From CAVRJC01 sp963721435 (GTDB taxonomy: Bacteria; Actinomycetota; Acidimicrobiia; IMCC26256; DASPTH01), in contig CAVRJC010000004.1 of assembly GCA_963721435.1 (NCBI GenBank), forward strand, positions 62,001 through 126,000: DNA of 64,000 nucleotides, in the 5' to 3' direction. Positions 1 through 9,722 of this stretch are shown here, in pieces. How positions within the stretch are numbered: position 1 is the first letter of the stretch; the number at the start of each line of letters is the position of its first letter. The notes beneath the pieces were generated by a model, which was not told where the DNA came from, did no database searches, and saw nothing but the letters and a program-made list of their open reading frames with translations. The position numbers were made by a program, and so were the translations under genes.

Positions 1-1337
1 TGCAGGAGATGAGGTTCCCGCACTCGCTCGGGATGCTCTACTCCGCGTTCACGTACTACGCGGGGTTCAAGGTCGACTCGGGCGAGTACAAGCTCATGGG
101 CCTCGCGCCCTACGGTGTGCCGCGCTTCCAGGACCTGATCCTCGAGCATGTCGTCCACCTGAACGACGACGGCTCGCTGTTCCTCGACCTGAGCTACTTC
201 GACTACTGCACGGGCGACACCATGACGTCGTCGCGGTTCCACGACTTGTTCGGCGGCCCACCGCGGAAGCCCGACGAGCTCATCACCCAGAAGGAGATGG
301 ACATCGCGGCTTCGGTGCAAGCCGTGTGCGAGACCGCGGTCCTCCAATGCGCGCGCCACGCGCACGAAGTCACGGGTTCGAAGAACCTCGTGACCGCGGG
401 TGGTGTGGCCCTGAACTGCGTGGCGAACGGGCGGATCGTGCGGGAGGGCCCGTTCGAGCGGCTGTGGGTGCAGCCCGCGGCCGGCGACTCCGGCGGCGCG
501 CTGGGCGCTGCCTACCTCACGTGGCACCACGCGCGCGGCGAGGCGCGATCGACGCGGTGGCCGGACGCGCAGAAGGGCTCACTGCTCGGTCCCGAGTTCG
601 ACGACGACGACATCGGCGCGTTCTTGGACTTCGTCGGCGCGGCGTCGACCCGCTTCGACGACGAAGACAAGCTGCTCGACGTCGTGGCCGAGCTCATCGA
701 GCGCGGGCTCGTCGTCGGGTGGTTCCAGGGACGCATGGAGTTCGGCCCGCGGGCGCTCGGTTCCCGCAGCATCATCGGCGATCCGCGGGTGCCGAGAATG
801 CAGCAGACGCTCAACCTGAAGGTCAAGTTCCGCGAGTCGTTCCGGCCGTTCGCGCCCTCGGTGCTCCGTGAGCACGCACACCGGATTTTCCAGATGGAGC
901 CGGACGAAGAGGGCGCGTACATGCTCACGGTGGCGCCGCTCCGGGAGGAGTGGCGGCTCCCACTCGGGGAAGAGGAGCAACGCCAACTCGCCGATCCCGA
1001 CCTCAGGGTGCGGTTGGCGGTGCCGCGTTCGGTGTTCCCCGCGATCACGCACGTCGATTACTCCGCGCGGGTGCAGACCGTCGACGAGCGCCACGGCCGC
1101 TACTACAAGCTGATCAACCGGTTCTACGAGCGCAGCGGGTGCCCGCTGGTGGTGAACACGAGCTTCAACGTGCGGGGTGAGCCCATCGTGTGCACGCCGG
1201 AAGAGGGTTACAACTGCTTCGCGGCAACGGACATCGACTGCCTCGTGATGGGCAGTCACGTGCTGCTGAAGGACGAGCAAGACCTCGGCGTGCTGCAGGA
1301 TTCCGAGCGCTACCGTGCCCGCTTCTCCCTCGACTGA
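1..1337 (+). CDS. Carbamoyltransferase, NodU/CmcH family (5' end missing)
   Basis: Enzymes of this family move the carbamoyl group of carbamoyl phosphate onto a hydroxyl of a sugar or other acceptor. The frame is already open at base 3, so roughly the first 130 residues of a protein usually near 580 residues lie outside the window; about 445 residues remain. Visible are the end of the Kae1/TsaD-like domain (GGVALNCVANGRI, then AGDSGGALGAA) and the whole C-terminal domain (GRMEFGPRALGSRSI and VNTSFNVRGEPIVC). No motif of the visible part is damaged, so the enzyme is probably active. A membrane protein and an SGNH hydrolase follow closely, a grouping common in glycan clusters, so a surface polysaccharide is the likely acceptor (inference). 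Confidence 0.93.
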   Translation, partial: QEMRFPHSLGMLYSAFTYYAGFKVDSGEYKLMGLAPYGVPRFQDLILEHVVHLNDDGSLFLDLSYFDYCTGDTMTSSRFHDLFGGPPRKPDELITQKEMDIAASVQAVCETAVLQCARHAHEVTGSKNLVTAGGVALNCVANGRIVREGPFERLWVQPAAGDSGGALGAAYLTWHHARGEARSTRWPDAQKGSLLGPEFDDDDIGAFLDFVGAASTRFDDEDKLLDVVAELIERGLVVGWFQGRMEFGPRALGSRSIIGDPRVPRMQQTLNLKVKFRESFRPFAPSVLREHAHRIFQMEPDEEGAYMLTVAPLREEWRLPLGEEEQRQLADPDLRVRLAVPRSVFPAITHVDYSARVQTVDERHGRYYKLINRFYERSGCPLVVNTSFNVRGEPIVCTPEEGYNCFAATDIDCLVMGSHVLLKDEQDLGVLQDSERYRARFSLD

Positions 1338-1349
1338 CTGGCCCCGACG

Positions 1350-1895
1350 ATGTTGCTACCCGAAGAACCGACGTCTGACTGGCTGCGCGCCACATCCATC
1401 GCGCTGGCACTCGCGGCGCTCGTCGTCGCCGGGCTGCTCGCGCTGCTCGGCGTCGGTGTCGGGGCGTTGGTCCTCGTCGCGCTCGCAGTCTGGTTTGCCC
1501 TCGGGATGGTCATTCCGCGCGCCGCGTTGCCCACGTATCACGCGTACGCCAAGGTGCTGCGCGTCGTCGCCCGGGTCGTGCGTGCAGTGGCACAGCTCTC
1601 GTGTTTCAGCGTGGTCGCCGCCGCCGGCCTCACGACGACGTCGATGGTGAAGGATCGAGGCGCACGCGAGTCCGGATGGACGGGCAAGGCGTCGATTGCC
1701 CCCGACAGCTACGCCAACCCCTTCCCGATGCCCGGTCCGCCCGGCGCCGGTGGGTGGGCACGGGGCTACGCGCGTTGGGCGCGTGCCACCGACAGCGACT
1801 GGGCGCTGGGTCTGGTGCCCTTCCTCGCGCTGATGCGAAGCGCGCAGGAGACGCAGGACCACGGTCTACGGGGCGAGATCTATGCGCTCTACTGA
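1350..1895 (+). CDS. SxtJ-like small membrane protein
   Basis: This is a 181-residue protein with two hydrophobic stretches near residues 16-52 and a third near 80-95, then a polar C-terminal half. The order carbamoyltransferase, SxtJ-type membrane protein, SGNH hydrolase recurs in bacterial exopolysaccharide loci, and the spacing of the hydrophobic segments fits that family. The assignment rests mainly on context because the primary sequence is not distinctive. The C-terminal part (residues 110-181) may correspond to the DUF5989-like protein that often accompanies SxtJ; that is speculative. It begins 12 bases after the carbamoyltransferase stop and overlaps the next gene by 14 bases, so the three are probably cotranscribed. 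Confidence 0.6.
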   Translation: MLLPEEPTSDWLRATSIALALAALVVAGLLALLGVGVGALVLVALAVWFALGMVIPRAALPTYHAYAKVLRVVARVVRAVAQLSCFSVVAAAGLTTTSMVKDRGARESGWTGKASIAPDSYANPFPMPGPPGAGGWARGYARWARATDSDWALGLVPFLALMRSAQETQDHGLRGEIYALY

Positions 1896-2967
1896 GACCT
1901 TCGCCATCCGCAAGCACGTGGCGCCGCACGCGCTCGCACGCGCGTTCGTCGCGCTGCCCGTTGCCGCCGTCGTGCTGATCGTCACACTCCCGCTTTGGAT
2001 CCTGTGGCTCGCGCTCGGCGGTGTCGCCACGGTTGCTCGCGCGCTGCAACGACGGCTCGAGCCACGGCCGGTCCCGTGGGACCAGGTGATCGAATTCACG
2101 CCGGAGCTCGGCTGGCAGGCACGTCCCAACCTCGACACCGCGGCGCGCGCGGATCGCGTGTTCCGCTTCACGACCGACGAGCACGGGTGGCGCCGCACCC
2201 GCGACTTCGACGAGTCCGACGTCGTCGTGTTCGGCGACTCGTTCGCGTTCGGCTGGGGCATCGAAGATCGGGACCACTTCGCCAACGTGGAGGTTCGTAC
2301 CACCTCACCGGGACATCCCGTGCGCATCAAGGCCGTCGGGATGGTCGGCTACAGCTTGGTGCACGAGCTCATCGTCATGAGGCGGGTCCGCGAGCGGCTT
2401 GCCGGGAAGACCGTGGTCTGGCTGGTCTACGTCGGCAACGACATCCTTGCCAACCTCAATCCCCACGTGGGTCCCTACCGGGCTCCCTACGTGCGTCGTC
2501 GCGGCGACGGCGCGTGGGAGATCATGTCGGATGGCGTCACGCCGGACCCGTGGCCGTGGCCGAACTGGCCTTCGGACGAGCAGGACTACGCGGAGCTCTG
2601 CTGCGAGGGCGCGCGGAGCCGCCGCGCCTACGACGCATGTGGGTATCTCCTCGGCGAGGCGAAGGAGATCTGCGACAGCGTCGGAGCTCGCCTCGTGGTC
2701 GCACTGGTTCCGAACCTGTCGGACTTCGACCGTGACCAGCTCGCGCTCGTCGCGCCCGACCCCGAGTCGTTCGACGCGGAGCGCGCCAGGCGTGAGATCT
2801 CCGCGATCTGTAGCCGGCTCGACGTCGGGTTCGTGTCGTTCCGGGACTCGCTCGACCGTCGCCACTACAAGATCAGTGACTTCCACTGGAACGAAGCGGG
2901 GAACCGGCGGGTGGCCGAGGTGCTCACCGGCGTCGCCCAGGACCTCCAGCCGACGCACAGCCCCTGA
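1882..2967 (+). CDS. Membrane-anchored SGNH/GDSL-family hydrolase
   Basis: SGNH hydrolases act as esterases or acyl-transfer partners, often on acylated glycans. A hydrophobic segment at residues 22-50 should anchor the protein in the membrane. Block I is VVVFGDSFAFGWG, with the nucleophile Ser120, and block V is DFHWNEAGN, with Asp333 and His335, so the catalytic triad is present. The length is 361 residues. The start overlaps the preceding gene by 14 bases, which suggests translational coupling. With a carbamoyltransferase two genes upstream, a role in adding or removing an acyl group on a carbamoylated surface polysaccharide is plausible (inference). The substrate cannot be read from the sequence. 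Confidence 0.85.
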   Translation: MRSTETFAIRKHVAPHALARAFVALPVAAVVLIVTLPLWILWLALGGVATVARALQRRLEPRPVPWDQVIEFTPELGWQARPNLDTAARADRVFRFTTDEHGWRRTRDFDESDVVVFGDSFAFGWGIEDRDHFANVEVRTTSPGHPVRIKAVGMVGYSLVHELIVMRRVRERLAGKTVVWLVYVGNDILANLNPHVGPYRAPYVRRRGDGAWEIMSDGVTPDPWPWPNWPSDEQDYAELCCEGARSRRAYDACGYLLGEAKEICDSVGARLVVALVPNLSDFDRDQLALVAPDPESFDAERARREISAICSRLDVGFVSFRDSLDRRHYKISDFHWNEAGNRRVAEVLTGVAQDLQPTHSP

Positions 2968-2984
2968 CCGCACAGCATCGTTCG

Positions 2985-4029
2985 ATGGCTGACCCGGTGG
3001 CCCCGGCCTTCCGCGGGTCGTCGGTTCCCGACCGACTTCGCGATCGCTTCGCGCTCCTGTCGTTGGCCACTTCGGTCGGGCGAGCCCCGTTCGCAGGGAT
3101 CGCCGCGTTGTGGGTGACCGCCGCGCTGCTGGTGCCTGCCTCGGCGATCGCGCTCGGAGTGCTCGTCGGTCGGGTCGTCGAGCTCGGTGACGACGCCGGA
3201 CAGGTGTCGGCGAGCGCGCTGACCGGACCCGTCGTCGCGGTGTCCGGGTTGTTCCTCGCGGTGCTCGTGGTCGAGCGTCTTCTCGTGCCGGTGCGCGCGT
3301 GGCTGGTGAAGCGGGTCGCGGCCGATGTTGATGCCATCGCACGCGAAGCGAGCCCCGCCGCGACACCGCGCCGCAACGCGCCGGGTGGCTCGCAGCTCGC
3401 GGCGAACGCCGACGCTCGCGACGTCGGGCGGTCGGGTCTTCGGGTTGCCGAGCGCGACCGACGCCGAGCTGTGGCTGGTTGCCCACTACGCGGGCGGGCT
3501 CGCCTGCACCGTGCTCCTCGCCCGTTTCTCGGTGCTCGCCGCGGCCTGCGCGCTCTTCGCGTCACTCGGCCAGCGGGAGCTGCTGCGCCGCAGCTTCGCG
3601 GTGCCGTACGCCGCCGAGGCCCCGGTGGTGATCGCGGCCGACCGTGCCGCGGAGTATTGGCGTGAGGTCGCCGCGGGGCCCGGCGCGGCACGGGAACTGC
3701 GCGTGTTCGGCCTCGGCTCGTGGGCGGTCGGGGCGTACGCCGCACAGGAGGCCGCCAGCGCGCGGAGCATGACCGGCATGCTGGCGCGCGCCGTCCCTCG
3801 TCTCTGGCTGACCTTCGTGCTCATGGGTGTCGGAGCCGCGGTGTCGTTCGTGGTGCTCGGCCACTCGGCGGCGGACGGGAGCCTGCCGCTCGGGGACCTC
3901 GTGGTCGCGGTGGGCGCCACGCTCGGCGTGCTGCGACTCGGACTGCTCGGTGAAGAAGCGTTCGCGCTCGAGGCCGCGCCACCCCGCCTGGCCGCACTCA
4001 GGGCTCTCGAACGCGAGATCCCGTCGTGA
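2985..4029 (+). CDS. ABC exporter transmembrane-domain protein without ATPase domain (frameshifted)
   Basis: The protein would be about 347 residues of ABC-exporter-type membrane domain, with hydrophobic segments near residues 40-62, 78-100, 165-195 and 265-295. The frame that starts at 2985 is good to about base 3345. The second half, from roughly 3425 (GRVFGLPSATDAELW) to 4029, is in another frame, so one or more indels lie between 3345 and 3425. The protein stops at residues LAALRALEREIPS, the point where the nucleotide-binding domain would normally begin, so it has no Walker motifs. It overlaps the next gene by four bases (GTGA). The pair probably forms one transporter with the downstream half-transporter. 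Confidence 0.75.
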
Positions 4030-5669
4030 GCACGACGACACCGCGCGCCGAGCCCGGGGCGGAGACGCCTGCTTCGGAGCTCCTGCACGACGCCGGCTCC
4101 CTCCGATCGGTCGCTCGGCGCGCGAAGCGCACGTGGCTCGGCGCGGTGCTGGTGTTCGTGGTCCTCGACGCAGCGGCGACACCTGCGCTCACGGTCGCGC
4201 TGGCGGCGGTGGTCGAACGCGCGCGAGACCACCGGACCGCCGGGACGGTGGTCGCCGCGCTGGTCGCGGCGGCGGCCGCCGCGGTCGCGCTCTCTGCCGA
4301 GCGGGTCCACACCAATCAGCAGAATCGCATCAACCGGGTCGTCGGCACCGAGCTCAACCGCGGCCTGCTCACGCGGGCGGCGGGTTGCCCCACGATCGAG
4401 CACCTCGACCGCGCCGCCGACGCCGACCGCGTGCAGATCTCGGTCGCCACCGGCAGGCACGTCGTCGACGGGGCCTTCGCGCCGATGCACCTCTTCGCCG
4501 CGGTGTTGCGGGTCGTCCTGTTCGTGGGCCTGCTCGCGTGCGTGCGGCTCCTCTTGTTGGTCGTGCCGGTCGTGATGGTGGTCTCGATGGCATTGGCGCA
4601 CCGTGCCGATCGGTCGCCGGTGACGACGGTGCGGGCCGCGCTCACCGGCGTGCTCGCGCAGGTCCCCGTCGCCCTTGCGTACATGGGCGCGGTCTGGTTC
4701 GTCGCGCTCGAGGCCGCCCGGGGCGCGCTGTCCCCGGGAGACGTCGTCCTGGTCGCGTTCGCCGCCGTCGGGCTGGCGCGCGCGCTTCCGCCGGGTGCGG
4801 TTGCAGTGAGAGACATGGTCGCCCGGCGACGCGCGGTCGATCGGCTGCGCTGGTTCGCGGCCACGGTGCCCGCGCCCGCCCCGGCACCGGACGAGCGCCC
4901 CGCCGCCCGTGCGATCGTGGGCGGCATCGACCTCGTCGACGTCTCGTTCGTGTCGCCCGGTTCGGAGGTGGCCGCGCTCCGGCACGTCAGTTGCCACCTG
5001 CCCGCCGGCGCGACCGTCGCCCTGGTCGGCGGTCCCGGCTCCGGGCGGTCGACCCTTGTCGAGATCCTGCTCGGCCTGCGGTCGCCCACCGGCGGCTCGG
5101 TCCGCATCGACGCCATGGACCTGAACGAGCTGCACGCGTCCGACTGGCGTTCGCGAACCAGCTGGTGTGGGTCTCACCCGTTCCCCCTCGAGTCGAGCGC
5201 GCGGCTCGTGGTGGCGGCCGGTTCCGCCGTCATCGACGACGAGACGGTGGTCGATGCGCTCGCGCGTGTCGGCGTCCAGACCGGGTCGTGGCCCGATGGG
5301 CTCGACACCTCGCTCGGCACGAGATCCACCGACGGCGTCGAGCTGGGCGAAACCGACTGGCAACGTGTCGCGCTCGCTCGAGCGCTGGCGCGGCCGGATC
5401 CACTGCTCCTGGCGCTCGACGAGGCGGTCGCAACGAGCGACCCGGCCGCCGAGCGCGCGGTCTACCGGCGGGTGTGCGCCGGCGCGCGGCCGTCGGGAGG
5501 AGTCGTGATCTTCGTGCCCCGCGCCGCCGGCGCGGCGCGTGACGCCGACGTCGTCGTGGTGCTCGAAAACGGCAACCTCGTCGAGTGCGGCGCGCCCGAC
5601 GCACTGCTTGCAGCTTCTGGCCCCTACGCCCGCATGGTCCGCGCGCAGGGCGCGTCGCTCCCCGACTGA
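4026..5669 (+). CDS. ABC exporter half-transporter with degenerate nucleotide-binding domain
   Basis: This 547-residue protein has membrane segments in residues 35-285 and an ATPase-like domain from about 297 to the end. The Walker A loop reads GGPGSGRST, with Arg341 in place of the catalytic lysine. The ABC signature that is normally LSGGQ reads LGETD just before WQRVALARAL. Walker B is intact (LLALDEA). The switch histidine is replaced in IFVPRAAG. These changes would normally abolish ATP hydrolysis. The upstream partner has no ATPase domain at all, so this pair contains no canonical ATP site. It may need another ATPase, be regulatory, or be decaying. Frame and start are clear, and a hairpin follows the stop. 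Confidence 0.85.
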   Translation: MSTTTPRAEPGAETPASELLHDAGSLRSVARRAKRTWLGAVLVFVVLDAAATPALTVALAAVVERARDHRTAGTVVAALVAAAAAAVALSAERVHTNQQNRINRVVGTELNRGLLTRAAGCPTIEHLDRAADADRVQISVATGRHVVDGAFAPMHLFAAVLRVVLFVGLLACVRLLLLVVPVVMVVSMALAHRADRSPVTTVRAALTGVLAQVPVALAYMGAVWFVALEAARGALSPGDVVLVAFAAVGLARALPPGAVAVRDMVARRRAVDRLRWFAATVPAPAPAPDERPAARAIVGGIDLVDVSFVSPGSEVAALRHVSCHLPAGATVALVGGPGSGRSTLVEILLGLRSPTGGSVRIDAMDLNELHASDWRSRTSWCGSHPFPLESSARLVVAAGSAVIDDETVVDALARVGVQTGSWPDGLDTSLGTRSTDGVELGETDWQRVALARALARPDPLLLALDEAVATSDPAAERAVYRRVCAGARPSGGVVIFVPRAAGAARDADVVVVLENGNLVECGAPDALLAASGPYARMVRAQGASLPD

Positions 5670-5675
5670 CGACGA

Positions 5676-5690
5676 CTCGCGCGTCGCGAG
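5676..5690. terminator. Hairpin between convergent genes
   Basis: CTCGCG, a 3-base loop and CGCGAG form a perfect 6-base-pair stem in the 22 bases that separate two converging stop codons. There is no U tract, as is common for terminators in GC-rich actinobacteria, so termination is inferred from position and symmetry. Confidence 0.4.
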
Positions 5691-5691
5691 G

Positions 5692-6617
5692 TCAGGCGCG
5701 TCGCTGGAGCACGAGCGCGGTCTGGAACAGGTACGCGTCCTGCTCGACGACGCGCACGTCGAAGAGCGAGCTCCACCGCTCACGGATGAACTCGACGTCG
5801 TGGAAGACCTGCGTGCTGAAGGCCGTCCCTCGCAGGGTCAGCACGCCCCACGGTTGGTCGAGGATGTGCTCCCGTCGATCGAGGTCCTCCAATTGGAGAG
5901 TCAGGAAGTGGAGCGTGTGATCGGGCGGGAATGACCGGATCACCTCGATCGAGTGACGGTCGTGGACGGTGAGGTACAGGAACCCGCCGGGTGCGAGCAC
6001 ACGATGGAGCTCGAGCAGCCAGGAGTCGGCCAGCTCGGCCATGTTGGTGAAGACGCTTCCGGCGAAGACCATCCGGAACGCGCCGTCGGTCATCGGGAGG
6101 TGCGGGAAGGTCGTCGTGGTGAAGAAACGGAACGGCGGTGTCAGATGCTGGTGGCACCAGTTCACGTGCGCTTCCTGGATGTCGGTGCCCCAGATGCCAC
6201 ATCGGTCGGCGACGTCGGCCAACCAACGCGTCATACGGCCGGCCGCACAGCCGAAGTCGAGGATGTCGTCGCCGTCGGCAGGCTCGTACCCGGCCCGCGC
6301 CAGGAGCGAGCGCATCGTCTCGACGTCTCGTCGCCCGAGGTCGCGGTACTCCTGCTCGTTGCCTTCGAAGCACATCCACAGCTTCGGGGGAGCGGACGGG
6401 GAGATCCGATTCGACGAACGGTCCCGACGCCCGGCCGGGCGCCCACAGCACCGAGAAGTCGCCGGAGCGGTCCGGGAAGTACTTCGCCACACCCTCGGTG
6501 GACCGGACGACGCGTCGGGATCGTGCGCTCGATCTGGCCGGGGATCCCGAGCGCGCTCGACACCCCTCGCCCGGTGCGCCGGGCCAGGCCCTTGATCCGC
6601 CCGCGTGCTGTCGTCAT
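5692..6617 (-). CDS. Class I SAM-dependent methyltransferase (two frameshifts)
   Basis: A Rossmann-fold methyltransferase of about 308 residues. The SAM-binding motif I is ILDFGCAAGRMTRWL, followed by GTDIQ and the LHRVLAPGGFLYLTV strand typical of the family. Translation probably starts at ATG 6617 (MTTARGRIKGLARRTGRG). Two other frames are needed to read through, with shifts near 6510 (before AKYFPDRSGDFSVLW) and near 6395 (before PPKLWMCFEGNEQEY). The catalytic core from 6395 to the stop is intact. It lies directly downstream of the Wzt-type ATPase gene in the same direction. That placement suggests methylation of the exported polysaccharide, for instance chain-end capping (inference). Confidence 0.85.
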
Positions 6618-6672
6618 TGGTGTGCTCCCGTCTCACGGTGCGGACCCATCGGCCGGGTGGGCTGCGACGCGG

Positions 6673-7983
6673 TCAGGATGCAGTTGCCGGCCGGTAGTCG
6701 ATCTGATCGGCGATCGATTCCTCGGGATCCGACGACGGCGCCCGGCGCTCCCAGTCGAAGTGGACGAACGCGACGCCTTCCCACCGGGAATGACCGCTTC
6801 CGTGGACGTCGGTGCCGATCACCGAGAAGCTCGCGACCCGGTGGCCGAGCTGGATGCTCTCGCGGCGGTCGTGGTCCCAGACGCCGACGTCGAGCCAGTA
6901 CGAGCCCGGCACCAACGGCAGCCCCCGTAGGTCGAACACGATCTCCTCGACGCCGGCGCGGTCCGTGCGCCCGCCGAGCCGGCTTCATGTCGGTGTGCAG
7001 CACCACGAGCCGGTCGTCGAGCTCGCTGCGGATCGTCATGCCCACGATCGCGTGGGGGAGCTCGTCGAGGCCCTCGGCCAGCACCGCGATCGTCATGTCA
7101 CCACCGAGGCGGAACGTCTCGGTCTGGCCGTCCGACGGACGACAGCCGCACCCGGCGGAGGATCGCCGGAGCACCCTCCTTGTCGGGTGGGATCTCGAAC
7201 TCTCCCGGCAAGCGTCGACACCGGCCCGGCGTTGCTCGCCAGGTAGTGGGAGATGGCGTCTGGGGTGGCGCCGTCGAACGCGACCTTGCCGTGCTCGAGG
7301 TGGATGCAGCGTCGTGCACAAGGTCTCGACCGCGGCCATGTTGTGACTCACGAACAGCACCGTGCGCTGGTCCATGCGGGCGACGTCGCCCATCTTGCCG
7401 AGGCACCGGCTCTGGAACTCGGCGTCACCGACCGCGAGCACTTCGTCGACCACGAGGACCTCGGGCTCGAGGTGCGCCGCGACCGCGAACGCGAGCCGCA
7501 CCGTCATCCCGCTGCTGTAGCGCTTCACCGGGACCTCGAGGAAGCGCTCGACGCCGGAGAAGTCGACGATCGCGTCGAACTGCCGGGTGATCTCGCGGCG
7601 CTTCATGCCCAGGATGGCGCCGTTCAGGTAGATGTTCTCGCGTCCGGTGAGCTCGGGGTGGAATCCGGTTCCGACCTCGAGCAGGCTCCCGACGCGACCT
7701 CTGATCCGCACCTTGCCCGCGCTGGGCTCGGTGATCCGGCTCAGGATCTTGAGCAGGGTGCTCTTGCCCGCCCCGTTGCGCCCGATGACGCCGACCGCCT
7801 CGCCCGCCTGGATGTCGAAGTCGACGTCTTCCAGCGCCCAGAATCGCTCGCGGGCGCGCGGCGGACCGGGTGGCGCAGTCGGCCGATCAGCGCCTCTGCT
7901 GCAGTGGTCGGGCGGTCCTCGCCGGTGACGATCCGGTAGCTCTTGCCGAGCCCCCGGGCCGAGATTGCGGGCTCAGACGACAT
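6673..7983 (-). CDS. Wzt-like polysaccharide ABC transporter ATPase (several frameshifts)
   Basis: This is the ATPase of an O-antigen-type exporter, coupled to the permease just upstream. The start is ATG 7983, overlapping the permease stop by 11 bases. Walker A is GRNGAGKST, the family-typical RVGSLLEVGTGFHPELTGREN follows, and YSSGMTVRLAFA (signature), VLVVDEVLAVGD (Walker B) and SHNM (switch) are all intact. The C-terminal 170 residues match the Wzt glycan-binding domain (GSYWLDVGVWDHD, and FDWERR near the end). Reading frame changes are needed near 7860, 7320, 7200-7110 and 6960. The binding domain suggests that export waits for a chain-end modification, perhaps by the adjacent methyltransferase (inference). 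Confidence 0.85.
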
Positions 7984-8821
7984 CGGCGAACTTCCGTTCC
8001 ATGCGGGTGAAGAGCAGGGCCCCGAAGAGGAACGACACGATGGCGAAGACGGTCGAGTAGATCGCGGCGCCCACTGACAGGTCGCTTCCCGAGATGAGGG
8101 ACCAGCGGAAACCCTCGAGCATTCCGACCAGCGGGTTGAGCGAGTACACGAACTTGAGGTCTGCCGGGATGGCCTGTACCGAGTATGCGACGGGGCTGAT
8201 GTAGAGGATCATCTGCATGGCGACGGGCAGGATCTGTCCGACGTCCCGGTAGCTGACCATGAGGGCAGCGGCAGAAAGCCCGAGACCGAGCGCGAGCAGC
8301 ACTGAGAGCGCCAGCCAGAACGGGAGTGTCAGCACCGGGAGCCCCGAGAACGTGCCGTTGCTCACCGTGAGCACCGCCATCAGGCTGAGCGCCACGGTGA
8401 AGTCGATCACGGTCCCGGGTACGGCCGACAACGGGAGGGCCATGCGCGGGAAGTACACCTTCTGCACCATCGAGGCGTGCGCGACGAGCGAGGTGCTCGA
8501 CTTGGTCACGGTCGAGTTGAAGGCGTTCCATCCGAGCAGTCCGGCGTACGCGAACACCACGTAGGGCACACCGCCGGTCGGCAGGTTCGCGACGGTTCCG
8601 AAGACGAAGGAGAAGATTCCGGCCGCGAGCAGCGGCTGGATGACGACCCAGATGGCACCGAGCGCGGTCTGGCGGTATCGCAGCTTCACGTCGCGGATCG
8701 CCAGCGACCACAGCAGGTCCCGGAACCGCCAGAGCTCGCGGAGGTCGACGGCCTTCCAGCCCTTGCTCGGGACGATGTCGAGCACGAGGACGTCGTCGCT
8801 GCCGAGCGTCTCGGTCGCCAC
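7973..8821 (-). CDS. Wzm-like polysaccharide ABC-2 permease
   Basis: Permease of the O-antigen-type exporter, with six hydrophobic segments spread over residues 45-280. The conserved stretch RDVKLRYRQTALGAIWVVIQP precedes the first membrane span and is typical of Wzm/TagG proteins, as is SLNPLVGMLEGFRW near the C-terminus. I place the start at GTG 8821 because GGAGG lies nine bases upstream. A longer open frame reaches 8923, but its extra residues are arginine-rich and look non-coding. The stop overlaps the Wzt start, so the two subunits are translationally coupled. Substrate identity is not visible; clustering with glycosyltransferases suggests a lipid-linked surface glycan. Confidence 0.9.
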   Translation of the reverse strand: MATETLGSDDVLVLDIVPSKGWKAVDLRELWRFRDLLWSLAIRDVKLRYRQTALGAIWVVIQPLLAAGIFSFVFGTVANLPTGGVPYVVFAYAGLLGWNAFNSTVTKSSTSLVAHASMVQKVYFPRMALPLSAVPGTVIDFTVALSLMAVLTVSNGTFSGLPVLTLPFWLALSVLLALGLGLSAAALMVSYRDVGQILPVAMQMILYISPVAYSVQAIPADLKFVYSLNPLVGMLEGFRWSLISGSDLSVGAAIYSTVFAIVSFLFGALLFTRMERKFADVV

Positions 8822-8901
8822 GTGTCCGGTCCTCCACCTTCTCCCGAGGGAACTGAGAATTCCCGATCTTACCGGCCGCGCGGGAGGCTCCTGACAAGCG
8901 G

Positions 8902-8907
8902 TAGCTT
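8902..8907 (+). promoter_or_regulatory. TAGCTT -10 box, leaderless-type
   Basis: TAGCTT sits eight bases before the ATG at 8916, a position that would start the transcript at or next to the start codon. No Shine-Dalgarno sequence precedes this ATG. The same arrangement recurs at several other starts in this window. Confidence 0.4.
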
Positions 8908-8915
8908 GGCGCGGG

Positions 8916-9722
8916 ATGCTCATGGTGGAGAGTCGGCGGGGCCCGGTGAGGGACCATCTGGTGCTCTTCCCCGGCCGTGAGGACGTCGCCCGGCTGGCCT
9001 CCGAGTGTCGTCCCCACGAGCTCTACCGGGTCCGGCATGCGCTCACCGCGACACCGCCACCCGGAGCGTCGCTGGTCGGGCCGTCGAACACCTCCTGCGT
9101 GGATCTCACCCGCCCGACCGAGGAGGTCCACCAGGCGATGGACGCCAAGTCGTGCCGGTACGAGATCCGCCGCGCGGACAAGCTCGGGGACCGGCTGCGC
9201 ACGGACCGGGGCGGGTCGCGGGCTCGCGACGACTTCTTCCGCCTCTACAACGACTTCGTGGCGTGGAAGGGGTACGCGAAGCCGATGACACCGCGGCGTC
9301 TCGGTGAGTATCTCGCGGTGAGCGAGGCGTTCGTCGCCTACGTCGACGACGTGCCGCTCGCCGCCCACCTGGTCGGGGTCGACCGCAGCGGCGCCGGCCG
9401 GGTTCGCCTGATCTTCTCGGCGTCGGCGAGGTTCATCGACGGCGAGCTGGGGAAGCTCGCGAGCCCCGTCAACCGATGGCTGCACTGGCAGGAGCTGCAG
9501 CGCTACCAGTCGGAGGGCATCGCCACCTACGACTTCGGGGGTGGGACGAACAGCAGCTCGATCGGCCGGTTCAAGCTGAGCTTCGGGGGATCGCCCGAGA
9601 TCGGGTACGACATGCTGATCGTCGGCGCGCTCGTCCGCCTGCCGCTGCGAGTCCGAGAGCTCGCTTCGCGCCGGCGTGGCGCCCGGCCGGCGCTCGTCGA
9701 GGCTCCTCCCGCCGCCAACTGA
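8916..9722 (+). CDS. FemAB/GNAT-like acyl- or aminoacyltransferase
   Basis: The 268 residues resemble GNAT-fold proteins of the FemAB/BioF2-like group annotated in polysaccharide and peptidoglycan loci. Recognisable points are SCVDLTRPTEEVHQAMDAKSC, where many relatives have the DL...E pattern before the first fold, FVAYVDDVPLAAHLV in the beta-sheet core, and YDFGGGTNSSSIGRFKLSFGG near the C-terminus. No signal peptide or membrane span is present, so it acts in the cytoplasm. The gene has its own promoter-like box and diverges from the exporter operon. It could modify an amino sugar of the exported glycan; the acceptor is unknown. Confidence 0.65.
   Translation: MLMVESRRGPVRDHLVLFPGREDVARLASECRPHELYRVRHALTATPPPGASLVGPSNTSCVDLTRPTEEVHQAMDAKSCRYEIRRADKLGDRLRTDRGGSRARDDFFRLYNDFVAWKGYAKPMTPRRLGEYLAVSEAFVAYVDDVPLAAHLVGVDRSGAGRVRLIFSASARFIDGELGKLASPVNRWLHWQELQRYQSEGIATYDFGGGTNSSSIGRFKLSFGGSPEIGYDMLIVGALVRLPLRVRELASRRRGARPALVEAPPAAN

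Noticed and set aside
3486..5783. Long minus-strand open frame opposite the ABC exporter genes
   Set aside because: It is rich in Arg, Gly and His and has no recognisable motif. It is the expected shadow frame of GC-rich coding DNA on the other strand, where well-defined membrane and ATPase motifs are present.
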